Assembly (NCBI GenBank): GCA_031841125.1
Contig: CM063110.1
Location: 24,299,626 to 24,363,625 of the forward strand
Direction: 5' to 3'
DNA from: Acanthococcus lagerstroemiae
Lineage: Eukaryota; Arthropoda; Insecta; Hemiptera; Eriococcidae
Length of the DNA: 64,000 nucleotides
Below the pieces are notes generated by a model. That model was not told where the DNA came from, made no database searches, and saw only the letters and a program-made list of their open reading frames with translations. Below, in pieces: positions 1 through 11,800 of the stretch; position 1 is the first letter of the stretch; the number at the start of each line of letters is the position of its first letter. Position numbers and translations under genes: made by a program.

Positions 1-59
1 TTTCTTTTTCCTAGTGATCATTTTTTATACAACTTTATAATAGCCAATTTTAATTTCAG

Positions 60-1577
60 CTTATTTAGAAAAATGTGATTATAATATAATAACAGTCGAC
101 TGGTCAGAGTCAGCATCTTGGAAAGCATACCCGTTGCCAGCTTATATGACTAGTCAAGTTGGAGAGATCATAGCCCGACTGATCGATGAGCTGGTGAAAC
201 AGTATTTACTGACTTTGGATGATGTTCATATCATTGGCCATAGTCTGGGATCTCACGTGGCTGGAGCTTCAGGAGCTGCAGTTAAAAGTGGACAGGTGGC
301 TCGTATTACAGGTTTGCATTATTTAGAAATTTAAAAACGTGGGTACATATGTAAGTAATATCATTTTTAAAAAATGTAAATAAATATGATTACCTATCTA
401 CTTTTTGTTCACAAATTATAATGTTTCATAAAATGGAACTTCGGTTACAGGATTAGATCCAGCAGGTCCTGCCTTTGAATTTGTACATTACGCTACACAT
501 AACGTACTTGACAGTTCTGACGGTAGATTCGTGGACATTATTCATTCTGCCAGCGGTGCTGCTGGCTATTTCGAAGTTATGGGACACGCGGATTTCTATC
601 CAAATAGAGGCACTCCTATTCAACCAGGTTGCTTGGAATCAAATTCAGTCAGCGGTGTCACTTCCTCGTGTAAGTTCAATTTTCAATTAACAAAATAAAT
701 CGAATAAATAAATAAATAAAACAAGCCTTAGTTACTGATCTTGTAGAAGAGCACTTCTGAATTTTACTTTTCTATTCTCAAAAAAAAAAAAAAAAAAAAT
801 ATTATTGTATGAATGCAAATTTTATTTTGATCTTATACTCGAAATTTGTGAAAATTGGGGCTCCCACCGAAATCTGGACCAGGGAACTTCCGAATCCTAA
901 AACCAGTCCTGGTAAACAATTAGGTATAATGTAGTTTGAAAATATTCTCTCGATCTCGGTTCGTGAATTTTACTGCCTAGATATTTTTAGTACCTATCAG
1001 TTTCAAAATACTCGTGAACTAGAAGAACATTCTTAATGGAGGGTTAAATATACTTGGAAAATTGTATGTATAGGAAGATTCTATAACTGAACCATTGAAG
1101 GTTGTCTATGATGGATGAGTATAGGGGAAAATAAGTCGTTGGTCCGTCGTCTTTAGGTAAACAGGCTTTAACATTGTTACATACCTAATACAATGCGAAT
1201 ATCTTTACAGTCAGCTGCAGTCATGCTAGAGCTTACCAGTATTACATGGACTCCATATTACATCCGCATACGTTCAAAGCATACAGATGTGATACTTGGG
1301 AGGAGTTTACCAATAAAAGTTGCGACGACCATCCAACGGTATACATGGGAGATGAAACTCCAAACACGTACGTAATTTATTAATAACTATAGGTACGTCT
1401 ACTACCTAGGTAGCAGGTACCTATTCAAAAACTCACGTTTATGTAGGTCGATTTGTATCATGTCTTTTTTACTACAATTAATGAATTACTTTTCCATGTA
1501 GAACTAGAGGGGTGTATTACCTTCTTACAAGAGATAAGGAACCATTTGGATTGGAAGAGCCAAGCACATATAACTGA
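60..1577 (+). CDS. Neutral (pancreatic-type) lipase, 5' partial, last four exons
   Basis: The coding parts are 60-311, 451-669, 1211-1367 and 1502-1577, joined at GT-AG introns that keep one reading frame; the stop is TGA at 1575-1577. The first exon carries the nucleophile elbow IIGHSLGSHVAG (Ser of GxSxG). Exon 2 opens with GLDPAGPAF, which holds the catalytic Asp in this family. Exon 3 opens with CSHARAYQYY, the position of the catalytic His (CNHxRS in pancreatic lipases). The family hydrolyses triacylglycerol or phospholipid esters and is usually secreted; the signal peptide would lie upstream of the window. The gene ends with GLEEPSTYN. No frameshift or internal stop is seen, so it is probably functional. 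Whether it acts as a lipase or a phospholipase A1 cannot be decided from this part. Confidence 0.93.
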
Positions 1578-1964
1578 AGAAGAACGCAAGAAAATTTCAG
1601 GTTTCGGTATCTAACAGAAAATTATTTTGTTTCTCTTTCGCGATAGTTCCTTATACATAGAAATAGAAAGTTTCGACTGCCGAGGGTATCATTTGTAAAT
1701 TATTGTCGCCAAAGCAAGATGTTCAATTTTTCAAAATGTATCATTACAGTTTTGCAATATAAAAATGTTACCTATCGATTTCTCCGCTGATTCTGATTCT
1801 GCGGTAATAATCGACGAATCAGTTTGAGTGTGCCTTAATATTATAGGACTATTTGAAATGCTGATAGCATTGGTAACAGAGATGATACATTTTATTTGCA
1901 TAAATACTGGAATGTAGTATTGCTGAATGGTAGTCCTAAAATAATGACGGTTTAGGTGCTGATG
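1578..1964. other. Intergenic, nothing recognised
   Basis: AT-rich spacer after the lipase stop. I see no coding signal or repeat before the hAT element that begins at 1965. Confidence 0.5.
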
Positions 1965-2669
1965 TAGTGGCGGATTTAGCAGTAGGTGGAGTAGGCGGCC
2001 GCCTAGGCCGGCAATGCGGGGGAGGCGGAATTGTGCGTTGTAAAATTTACAAATTATTTAGTGATTTTCCCATTTGTTGCCGCTGAGCCAAACACTTTTA
2101 CTATTTTCTTAGTAAAAATCACCTGCAAAATTTCTCTCCGGGAATATGTACATAATATATGTATAGTTGTTGAAGTCAATTTTTTCATTGAACTATGGAT
2201 AACTGTCTAACTGTCTCACTGGTAAAGCGTAATCGATAGGTACTCATATTTATTTCTTATTTGGTGATTATCTGAATGGAGTTTTTTAAACAAAGTAGGC
2301 TGACAGATATACCTACTCTTTTCTACAGTATTTATACTCTTTTTGCCTCACAAAAAGGAATACCTACTCTCCCTTTTTCTGAAAAATAATGTAGGATATT
2401 CTTTTTTTCTTTTTATTTGGTATATTTTATTTTTTGGCAATTTAGCGTTAAAATTATAAGGTGAATATTCTTTTACGAGCAAATGAAACGAACAAGTAAT
2501 AACATAATGCTTGTTACTTCGTGGAGAGAAAGTATTGAAAAAGTGAGCGAAAAATTTTTTACTCTTCTTTTTTTTCTTTTTTTTTTCCAAAAAAGATCTG
2601 GTCAGCCTATTAGCAAGGGCGGCAATTTTTCGTCCGTCTATGGCGGCTCAAGTGATAAATCCGCCACTA
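1965..2669. mobile_element. Non-autonomous hAT-type element, 705 bp
   Basis: The terminal inverted repeats are identical over 14 bp: TAGTGGCGGATTTA at 1965-1978 and its complement at 2656-2669. They are flanked by a perfect 8-bp target duplication, TGCTGATG, at 1957-1964 and 2670-2677. Eight-bp duplications and a (C/T)AGTGGCGGAT end are typical of hAT transposons. The inside holds no transposase reading frame, only a GC-rich patch near 1990-2035 and poly-pyrimidine runs, so it must have been moved in trans. Confidence 0.85.
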
Positions 2670-2677
2670 TGCTGATG

Positions 2678-3432
2678 TATGGCAAGTTTTTTTTTATTAA
2701 ATTTATTTATTTTACATACATATTACATATACAATATATTGTGCTGACCTGGGGACCACTTTTGCTTCTTGAGCTTATCGGTGCTCCGCAGGTCATTACA
2801 ATTTTTTATAGTCTTACCATAATTTTTTAATTTTGCACATTAAAATATACATAATTTATTAATTTAATTATTAAATAATATAGATTTTGAAAACTTTGAA
2901 GTAATAATAAAAGTTTTATATAATATACATAAGATGAATGTTAGCGGAGGCCCCTCTGTCTGGAAACTAAAAACATTATTTCACTCTCTTTTGCTGGTAA
3001 ACCGACCTTCCTATTTCAAATTGCTTGAAACTAGCTGCATTTTTCTATTTGGTTTTTGTATTCCTTCTCTTATATTCCTCTTAATTAAATTATGTATCCA
3101 TAAAATCTTATGAAAAATTGGAACATGTTTTCATAAGTTTTTATACAGTTAATAAGAATCACAAATTATGTAGAAAAATAGGTACATACCTAATGACGTA
3201 CAAACTTTCATTTTGTAAACGAGAAGAATATTACGCACAGGTACAGAAACTAAATAAGTTAGAACAAGCATGTTTCAATGTTATTTATTTGGTGTATTTT
3301 GGATTTTTTTGTCCATATTCCGCTCTCGCTGTACAAGTGTAACAGAATGGGTGCTTTATATTGGATCATGTTGGAGAACTGAACTACTTGAAATTCATGA
3401 GCAACTCAACTACTGATTCTGCTGATGAATTT
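2678..3432. other. Intergenic, nothing recognised
   Basis: AT-rich spacer between the hAT element and the 3' end of the GR1 pseudogene. The open frames here are short and compositionally biased, and I find no family resemblance. Confidence 0.45.
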
Positions 3433-6108
3433 TTATTGACTGGAAGTTCTATTCACACTCTCATCCGATACGATGAGCTGTAGTGTTACAGCAAATTGTC
3501 TTAAAACAATTAGGTAATTGATACTCGTAGTTAAAAATGGTAACAAAACATAGTGCGAGTTTTTCTCATGAATATACACTGTACGAATGTTTGTCGGCTC
3601 TATTATATAATTATCCAGTAATTTTAATGAAAAGAACATCTCTGTCAATCAAATTTACCATCGTTACTACAGAACGGTCAACTTTCAAGAAACCATCGAA
3701 AATCATCTGAAGATTCCTTGTTTCTGTATAATGTAAAAAACGTCATACCTATACATAAATATCTTCATTAGAAGTGTTATTTAATTCTAAGTAATCCTAT
3801 AAAATTGACGATTTTTTAAAGAAATGAAATCATATGCACACAATATATACTTAACTATAATTAATACAAATCCAATTGCACTTTAACATTCACTTACCTC
3901 ATGCAGCAATGTAGGATTTAGATTTATCAAATTCATATTCATTAACTTAAATTGAACATCCGATATAATCTACAAAATTAACATCGGTATTTAGCAATGA
4001 TCTAAGAAACAGTCTTTGAAAAACCTAAAACTAAAATAATTTCTAATACTTAGATATACCTGTATGTATGTAATATAGTAACTATGCTACCTAATTTTTT
4101 CCATAATTTAATTCTATAACCGTTGACGGGTTTCTTGTTTAAATTCATTCAATTTTATCCACGGGATGACTACATTTTTTAAAATCTGACTTGTAGTTGG
4201 AAATATATGCGACTATAACAAGAATTTTCAAGCGTTGGAAAGTCCGTGAATGCAGTAATAACGACGCATTTTGCTATGAGGGAATGAGGAACAAAAAAAA
4301 AAAAAAAAAAAAGTACGATCCGTCAAAATTGAAACAAAATTGTCTGTTGTATATACACTCGAATATTCCCTTTCTACTACAATTCCACCATGAATGTATG
4401 AAAAGTTTCATAATATGAATAAAGTGTGTCAGACTATAATACCTATTATTATTATTGTGTATGAAATAGGTATAGGTAGTCAAAATACAGATATAAAACA
4501 AAATTTACTAATTATGTTCATCTATGCTCGGCTCACCTACCTTCTTTAGAACTTGTTGAGCTATTTCAACGTAAGCAATCTCAAAAATAGTAAGCATCAC
4601 TGTTGCGAAAAGGTGTAGTAGTATGTAGAAGTTACTGGCGCCTGCAGAAGTTATTATATGTGGCACTATGCAAGCACACAAAGTGACTGAACGGCTCAGT
4701 GATATTACTGTCAAAAGTGAGTTAGAAATAATCTGCTATGTGAAACGTTGAATTCATTCATATGATTGCATATTTTCGTCCACAACGTAGAAAGTACAGT
4801 GACTTTGCGGCTATCATTTTCGTGTACGCTTTTCTGCGACAGGAAAAATAACGATTTAGTACGAAATATTCTCAATATTAGCTGTCGCGATGGAACTACA
4901 TGAAGTACCTAACACAATACTTAGTTCCTATACTTCCTAGGGGTGCCGATCACCATCCCTAGAATGAATAAATTTCATCCAACTTGGAAGAATCTTACTG
5001 CTCCAAAATGATTATCAATGCTCGTCCCTTCAACAATTTTCACTATTAATCATCTGAATGCAGTGTTCATATATTCACGATTGGAAAATGTAAAAAAAAA
5101 ACAAAAAAAAAACAAAAAAAAAAACCTGAAATTAAATTTATACTAGTAACTATGGGATTTATTTATTCATTCGTTTAAAAACAACTTTAATAATTTTGAC
5201 AGAAAGATTTTTATCTTTCTTTCTGAAGAATCAAGAAAGTCGGTCCATATGTTTCACGGATAAAAAAGCCACTATACTTCTCAAAATGGCGGGCCCAAGA
5301 ATTTTTTCTTTATTTATTTGTGTATGACTGAATAATGTTATTACTGCGTTTAGCTAAGAAAAATGGTCCTCTACCGGTGAAACTTGCGGGAACGTTGATA
5401 ATGGAGTAAACATTTTGAAATACTTGGTCACTTCCGAAGCATAAAACATACCGGCGTGTTTAGGTAAATCCGTAGTGATTTATAGGCATAGGCGATGGAA
5501 CGATTTTGTCTGTTTTTCATTTTTTGAAGGATAAAATTCAATAGGGTAATGTTTTTTCCTTGTTTTTTTCTATTTAGCAAAGAAGATCTACAGAACTGTG
5601 TTCAATGACATTGCAGCTAAAAAAACATCATTAAGTATCATTATTTTATTATTATTATTATTTTTTTCAAAATAGGATCTAAAAATGTTTTCGTATTTCT
5701 GAAAGACACAAGGCTCTAAACCTACATATTCGGGAATTCTTTGAAGGCAAGTTACTCCTATGTCCACCCCAGTTCTGCCATTTACATTCATAGATAGATA
5801 AGTAATTGTTCAAGCAAGTATATAAACTTACTAAAATTATAACTTACATAAATGGTTTGAAGAACTATTTCAGCAATCGATTTCAAAAATACCATGTGAC
5901 ACGACCAATAAATAAGTACACAGTAGTATACAACGATCGCATGAAAAAGACTTAAACTTGGCATGAATAATGGTCCCAGTTGGTAGAGCAGTTTCAAAGA
6001 AATTTGCGTGCTGACTACTGCAAAACTGACTCCGAGAATAGAAATCCATCGAGTTTTGTATTTTATTGATGTTACATCTTTTAATCCGGTAATATTCTGG
6101 AACACGAT
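3433..6108 (-). pseudogene. GR1: gustatory receptor-like pseudogene (exons 3-7 only)
   Basis: Exons, in transcription order: 6108-5848 (exon 3, 87 codons, IVFQNITGLKDVTS to AEIVLQTIY), 4833-4541 (exon 4), 3969-3898 (exon 5, 24 codons), 3748-3659 (exon 6, 30 codons) and about 3532-3433 (exon 7, INYLIVLRQF then a TAA stop). Three lesions are visible. Exon 4 is 293 bp, not a multiple of three; its frame breaks after RLFLTH, near 4,720, and resumes shifted. Exon 6 has TGA at 3743-3745 where all relatives have the Trp codon of WRFLHYTETRN. Exon 7 lacks an AG acceptor at the homologous position (CCA instead of CAG). Exons 1 and 2 were not found upstream, where an R1-like relic sits. Exons 4 to 6 still align codon by codon with GR2, GR4 and GR5, so the loss looks recent. 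Confidence 0.82.
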
Positions 6109-6649
6109 CTGCAGAAAAATTAGCTAGGTAAATGAAAAAAATGATGCAGGCGAGTAACACTGGTAAGCTAGTGCAATGGACTACAAAGTCCGAGCATTTG
6201 GCGCATACAGCGCCACGTTACAAAAATGTGATGTAAAACATTATGGTAAGGCATTATAAAGTTAAAAAATTTTGGTAAGAAATTGAAATTATGGATCATA
6301 ATCAAGGCCACGGAGAATGAATGTAGGTTGTCAAGCCTTTCCCCCGATTCCCACACAATTATTTTTCAAAACATTTTCAACTGAGAAATTAAAGGATTCA
6401 TGTCATCAAACCTCTTACAAAAAAAAAAAAAAAAAAAAAAAAAAACACATTCTCGTCAGCCCTGCATAATATAAATAATTATTTGCACTATCAAGCAGCA
6501 CATCAAAGAAAAGTTAATGTCTAGAGTACCTTACTAAACTAATGTTTTCATCTCTAAGTTATACAATTTTCAAATTACTACTGCGTACAAATAAAATTAA
6601 TGGAAAATAGGTATTCAAAAATTTCGATAATATCGAGATTTTTTTCATT

Positions 6650-6686
<37 letters not shown>
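6109..6686. other. Spacer with poly(A) and (CT)n
   Basis: Region upstream of GR1 exon 3. It holds a run of about 25 A at 6420-6445 and a (CT)n microsatellite at about 6651-6683. The missing GR1 exons 1 and 2 were looked for here and not recognised. Confidence 0.5.
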
Positions 6687-8160
6687 TTTTTTTTTTTTTT
6701 TTTTTTTTAAGACATAACCAGAGCAGAGCAGTGGCCAGCTTCCCAAACCCGGTCAGAACTGCAGCGCGTGCCCAACACCAACCGTCGGCTGCACCTCACC
6801 CAATGTGGCCGCATCGTACTGAAGCATCCACAGCTTACCTCAGTCCACAGTATTCTCCCACATATGCATGCCGGTCTATTAGCAGCCCTCCAGAACCACC
6901 ACAGGCAGGAGACCCCAAAAAGCGCAAACCCACTCTCAAGAAATACAGTGAATGCCAAGACAGGCACCCCCTCACATCAGAACCCTCAACATCTCCACAG
7001 AGCAAGAAGAAAGAGGGCTCCCGAGTAGAGATGAGTATAATTTTGAATTTAGAGTCATTGCATTAGCCAAACGGGATGGATACCATATTTCTAACGCCCC
7101 TGGATCCGCCAAAAGGGGCTTTATGTTTTGTGGGTTTTTTTGTGTTTTTTTTTACACAACAGCACACGCTTTCCTATTCACGGTTGCACTATCGTCATCG
7201 TGTCCATTTTTGCTCTCACCCGCCCGGTCAGCCATAGGCCGATCTGCCATCAGTAAGAGAGCGACCCGCCGCGCAACCGGGCAACGATTGAGCCACCAAC
7301 CACGTTGATTAGGGCACAACCAGCAGAGCTGTGGTCTGCTTCCACACAGCCCGGTCTGATCTGCAGCTCCCGTTCAATACAACCATTGGCTGCACTCCAC
7401 CTAATGCGGCCGCGCTATACTGAGGCATCATTCGCCCGCATCCAGCCAGACAGTATCTACATGCTGAGTATGGACCTGCTATGAACTTCCTACTCCGACC
7501 TCCTCGCTACAAGGAGAAGGGTGTCATCGGCAAAACTCCTCTCAAAAGTGTGAGCCGCAGAACACTGTCCAAAGACAAGTTCTACAATAGGGGTCCTAAG
7601 ACCGATCCCTGGGATACACCCGCCGAGATGATGTTCCGGACCTCGAGGCCTTCCACGTCGATATACGTTATTTTTTTGTCCGCCAGGTAGCTCTTGATGA
7701 TCGCTCATAGGTACCCCGGGAGATCCCACTCACCCATTGCTTTCAGGATACTCTTTCAAGGGAATGTATTGAAAGCGCTCCTTACATCCAGACCAAAGGC
7801 TACGTACAGTGTTGATCTTTTGCACATATGTGTACAAGCTCGAAACTTACATTAGAATTTCGACAGCCCACTTTAAGAAGCGATATGCGCTTCTATCCCA
7901 AAGCAATAACGCCTGCAGTAACTTGCCTGTATGTCATCCAGTAGACGTACAGGACGGTACGAGAGTACGCCCTCGGATTTGTTACTGCCTTCGAGAAGAA
8001 GGGTAGTCTCCCTGCCTGTCACATCGGCGGGAAATGGCTCTCTTCTAGACACATGGTGAAGCAGGTGCGCAGCCATTTCGACCTCAGTGAGTGGATCAGT
8101 GTGCCCTGGCCAGGCTAGATATGCCATCCGGCCCCGGCGCTTCCTCTTCCCTTTGATCTG
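6687..8160 (-). mobile_element. R1-like non-LTR retrotransposon relic, 5' truncated
   Basis: Read on the minus strand, frames joined by eye give the order of an R1-type reverse transcriptase: APGPDGI near 8130, then KSEGVLSYRPVRLLDD (ORF at 8127-7873), then LDVRSAFNTFP and ILKAMGEWDLPGY (about 7790-7710), then AGVSQGSVLGPLL (about 7630-7590), and FADDTLLLVARRS near 7510. The frame is broken by stops and shifts. The + strand starts with about 20 T at 6688-6708, which is a poly(A) tail on the element strand, next to the (CT)n tract. The stretches at about 6716-6860 and 7316-7460 are diverged direct copies of each other, so the 3' part seems duplicated. The element lies where GR1 exons 1-2 would be expected. 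Confidence 0.75.
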
Positions 8161-8876
8161 ATCAGTGCCGAATTAAGATTTTCGTAGGCCCTGGTCAATT
8201 TGTTGCTTCGATTTTTATTTATTTTCTTAACTCTGAAACATTGAATTTTGCTTGTGAACACGGCCAGATTCCAGTAAGTAATTAAAAAAACAGTTCATGT
8301 TTCGTAGGCCCAAAACAGTGTGTAGGCTCTAGGCAATTACCTACTCTGTCTAATGGATAAATTGTCACTGGTCTGAACTCATGAGCTGTAACTTCTAGCC
8401 GCTGATCCCAGTCTACTTTTTCAAATTGCTGGTCTAATTACCTCACGAGTATTGTTCACGTGTTGACGGATCAAGAAAGAAAAAGCGAAGAAATAAATAA
8501 ATAAAAATAAATAAACTATAATCGTTTAATCTTTATTTTCATTAATTACGAGTAATAGTCTTCTCAAAAAATACCTATACATTGCATTATTATAAAATTC
8601 TGAATCAGAACCACTAAATGTTCAATACCATCAATTATCGGTCACTATATAGGTGGGCAGAGAATATCTGCCCCTGTCTGTCCAGTCATGTTTACTCTTC
8701 ATTTAAAATAATGTTTCTTTTGTTAGGTACTTTTTATAAGAAATACATGATATCATGTCTTATATAATTAGGTTCAATAAATTACGAGTAGAATCTAGTC
8801 ACTATTTTGATCGTTCTGAACACCTGTGTCGATACCAGTTTCAACACATAAACAAATCAATAGGTTGCTTAAAATT
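8161..8876. other. Spacer between R1 relic and GR2, nothing firm
   Basis: AT-rich sequence downstream of the GR2 stop codon. A CAGTG...CACTG bounded piece (about 8168-8380) was considered as a hAT element and not accepted. Confidence 0.45.
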
Positions 8877-11800
8877 CTAAGGAGTGATGGTAGATACACT
8901 ATCATTCATGTTTCCAGGTATGTTAAGCTGTGGTGTGAGGTTGAACTGCCTCAAAACAATGAAATAGTTGACACAGGTTGTTAAAAGCTGAAACAAATTG
9001 TGAAATTATTGTTTTATATGCATGTATATCACTGGTACATCCACATCTATGTTAGTAGACTATATACTTCAGTAATTATTGAAGAGAATTATTGAGTCCA
9101 ATGTTATTAGAAGAGCATCTCATATCTTTAGTTGGTCGTCGGTATGAAATACATGCAGCATGTTAATATAAGACACACTCTCATTGAAATAATGGTCTTG
9201 AAACTTATTGAACTTTACTTACCATCGTCACGACTGAACGGTCGATTCTTGTAAGTCCATTAAGAAGGATTTTTGGATTTCTTGTTTCTGTATAGTGAAG
9301 AAAACGCCATATCTGCATTAAACGACAAGTACAGAGGTATATATAGGTATTCTGTATCATCATTCGCAGTGTTCATCAAATCTATTTCATAATTTTCAAG
9401 TATAACGTAGATACATAGGTACTCCTAGATGGTAAATGAATTCGAGCCTTTTGTTTATACTAGTTCAGAAAAAAATATATATATATAGAATTTTACACTT
9501 TACAGCACGTGTTACCAGCAAGACGCGTTTATTACATATTACGAGTATATGAATACAGAGAGAAAAAGATCACGAAGTTCTTCTAGCATGACCCATAGAA
9601 TGCGTGCACATACGGATCATTCAAAACATAACGTAAACACCTTTTAAAAGACACTCATACCAATATGAAATAGTCAGGTGGGTATATAGTGACAATTGCT
9701 ACAACGAACACCCGCTTAACTATATTGGATGCAAGGGGAATCAAACTTCAGGTCCCGATAAAGTTTTAAAATACTCATGTGTTAAAAAGTACTGAATAAA
9801 ATCAGTTAAGAAGCGGATTCATTTATAACGAATCATTGTCTTAAATTAATTCATCTGAAGGAAAATTAAAGGCGAATAATTTGTTACAACGGAATTTCCT
9901 TGCTGTGTTTCAAAAATTTATCACATTTCAGGTTTTGACGTCCTATTGAAAAATAATTGAAAAATGAATGAAAGACTTTCTTACAAGAAGATGAAAGTAC
10001 AAGTCAGCAGGTAGATTAAATTTAAGGGTAAGATTTGATTTTCATAATAATATTTACTTGTACGTTAAAGAATACTTACTGGTTAAAACGGATTCATGTG
10101 CAACAACTTATTGCTTTGAACAACTTAATTTGATGAAGAAAGGAGGACGAGTAATAATTGTTACAACGAATTTCTTATAGGTACTGTCTTTCAATTTATA
10201 TCTATTGAAAAATGCTTGGAAAATTACTAGTAAGCGTCTTTCTTCCACAAAGATACAATCAATTAAATTGGCTTGATTAGCTTGGAAATTCGAAGAAAAA
10301 GTCCTGTCAAAATAGCAGTTCTTGAAATCGCTGATTCCCAAAATCGCATTAGTTTTTTTAATTCAACCCTGATTTGGGTCCATAAATTCGATTTCAAAAT
10401 GTGCCGAAAAAAGTCGTCTTAAAAAATTAAGGACATTATCGTGTTTTGTTTTTTTTTTTTTTTGGGGGGGGGGGGGAAGTTGCTGAATTTGTATATTACA
10501 TCAGATGTTTGATATGGCCCCGATATAGACCACAATTTCAACATTTATTCTCAAATTTCGCATCATAATTTTGAGCTGACCTCAGTTGGGGCCCAAAAAT
10601 TCATTATCTTGGAATTAAATAGCCAAAATTGAGTTAGCTTAAGAAACTGAATAAATTATTGGAATTTTTTGGGGTTCCCCGCTGATTTCGAATATAGCAT
10701 CAGAATGTTAATGCGGCTTCAATTTAGGCCCAGAAATTCTCAATTCCAGATCGAAAAAATAGTCAAAATTAACTTGGCTAAAGAAACTGAACAAGCGAAC
10801 GAAATGTTTTTTGTTTTTTTTGTTAGGGGAGGAGGTCACTTATTTTGATTGTTGTGTTAGATTATTGATCAGTCCTCCGGTTTGGCTCCAAAAATCCAAA
10901 TTTCGAACTCATATTGAGCTTAAATTGAATTTGTTTAAAAAATCGAATAAATTGTGATTCCTCTTTTTTTTGGGGGAGGGGGGGGGACACCAATTTTGAA
11001 CTTGGCATCACCATTTTGATCCGAACACGACTTGGCTTTCAAAAATCGAGCGATATGCGAACGTGTACAAGCGATGTACAAGTAATTGAAACTTGTTCGA
11101 GATCAAAATTCACATTTCGGGAGCCATTCATTTCGGCGCCGTCGTTTGGGCGCGACTTATTTGGGCGATGCATACCTTTTGGTGCTGAATAAAAATTATA
11201 TTCCGTTAAACCCCTCAGATCACACACGTGGTGAAATTCACCACCATTGCACTGTAACCAGTGGCATAGCCAGAATTTTTCCAAGAAGAGGGATCAGCAA
11301 AATTTTGGGCGGGGGGGGGGGTACACCTACCATGAACTGTATGTTTTTACATTGACGTATCAGTATGTTGTGCTTTTCAACTTCAGTTATGTATCTGGAT
11401 TTAAATTTCATTTCGCGCATTCACTGTGATACTGTCAGCATATAAAAAATTCTAATCTCAAGGGGGGGGGGTTATCGCCCAATCCCCCCTTGGCTACGCC
11501 TCTGACTGTAACTGTTAGTGCGAACTCAGCCTTAGTACGCTTGGTGTTGGTGCGCCTGAAATGAAACTTCAATTTCCGCTACAGAGTTGGTTGCATACTT
11601 TCTATTTTGAAGAGGCAATTCAATTTTATTATTCCTTTTAGAATGCTGTCAATAATTTCAAACATTTTTAAATAAAAAATTCAAACATGGTATTTCATTG
11701 TTCATACTATTCGTAACAGAATACTTTTAGACAATATTGTCTATCTTCAATATTGAAGGTGCAAAAGATTCATCATTATATCAATTTTTCAAATTCATAT

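Noticed and set aside
3433..6108. Calling the cluster odorant receptors (7tm_6)
   Set aside because: Kept as an alternative only. The Y-h5-QF end after G-x3-(I/L/V)D, together with phase-0 introns near the C-terminus, fits gustatory receptors better.
6707..7066. Overlapping frames on both strands at 6.7-7.1 kb as a gene
   Set aside because: They lie in the 3' part of the R1-like relic and its internal duplicate, and no conserved domain is readable.
8163..8386. CAGTGCCGAATTAAG...GATAAATTGTCACTG as a hAT element
   Set aside because: Ends pair only weakly and the 8-bp flanks (GATCTGAT, GTCTGAAC) do not match.
8877..9312. A separate receptor gene made of exons 6 and 7 only
   Set aside because: These exons fit in frame to GR2 exon 5 at 14,373 and complete its 384 residues; a long repeat-filled intron is simpler.
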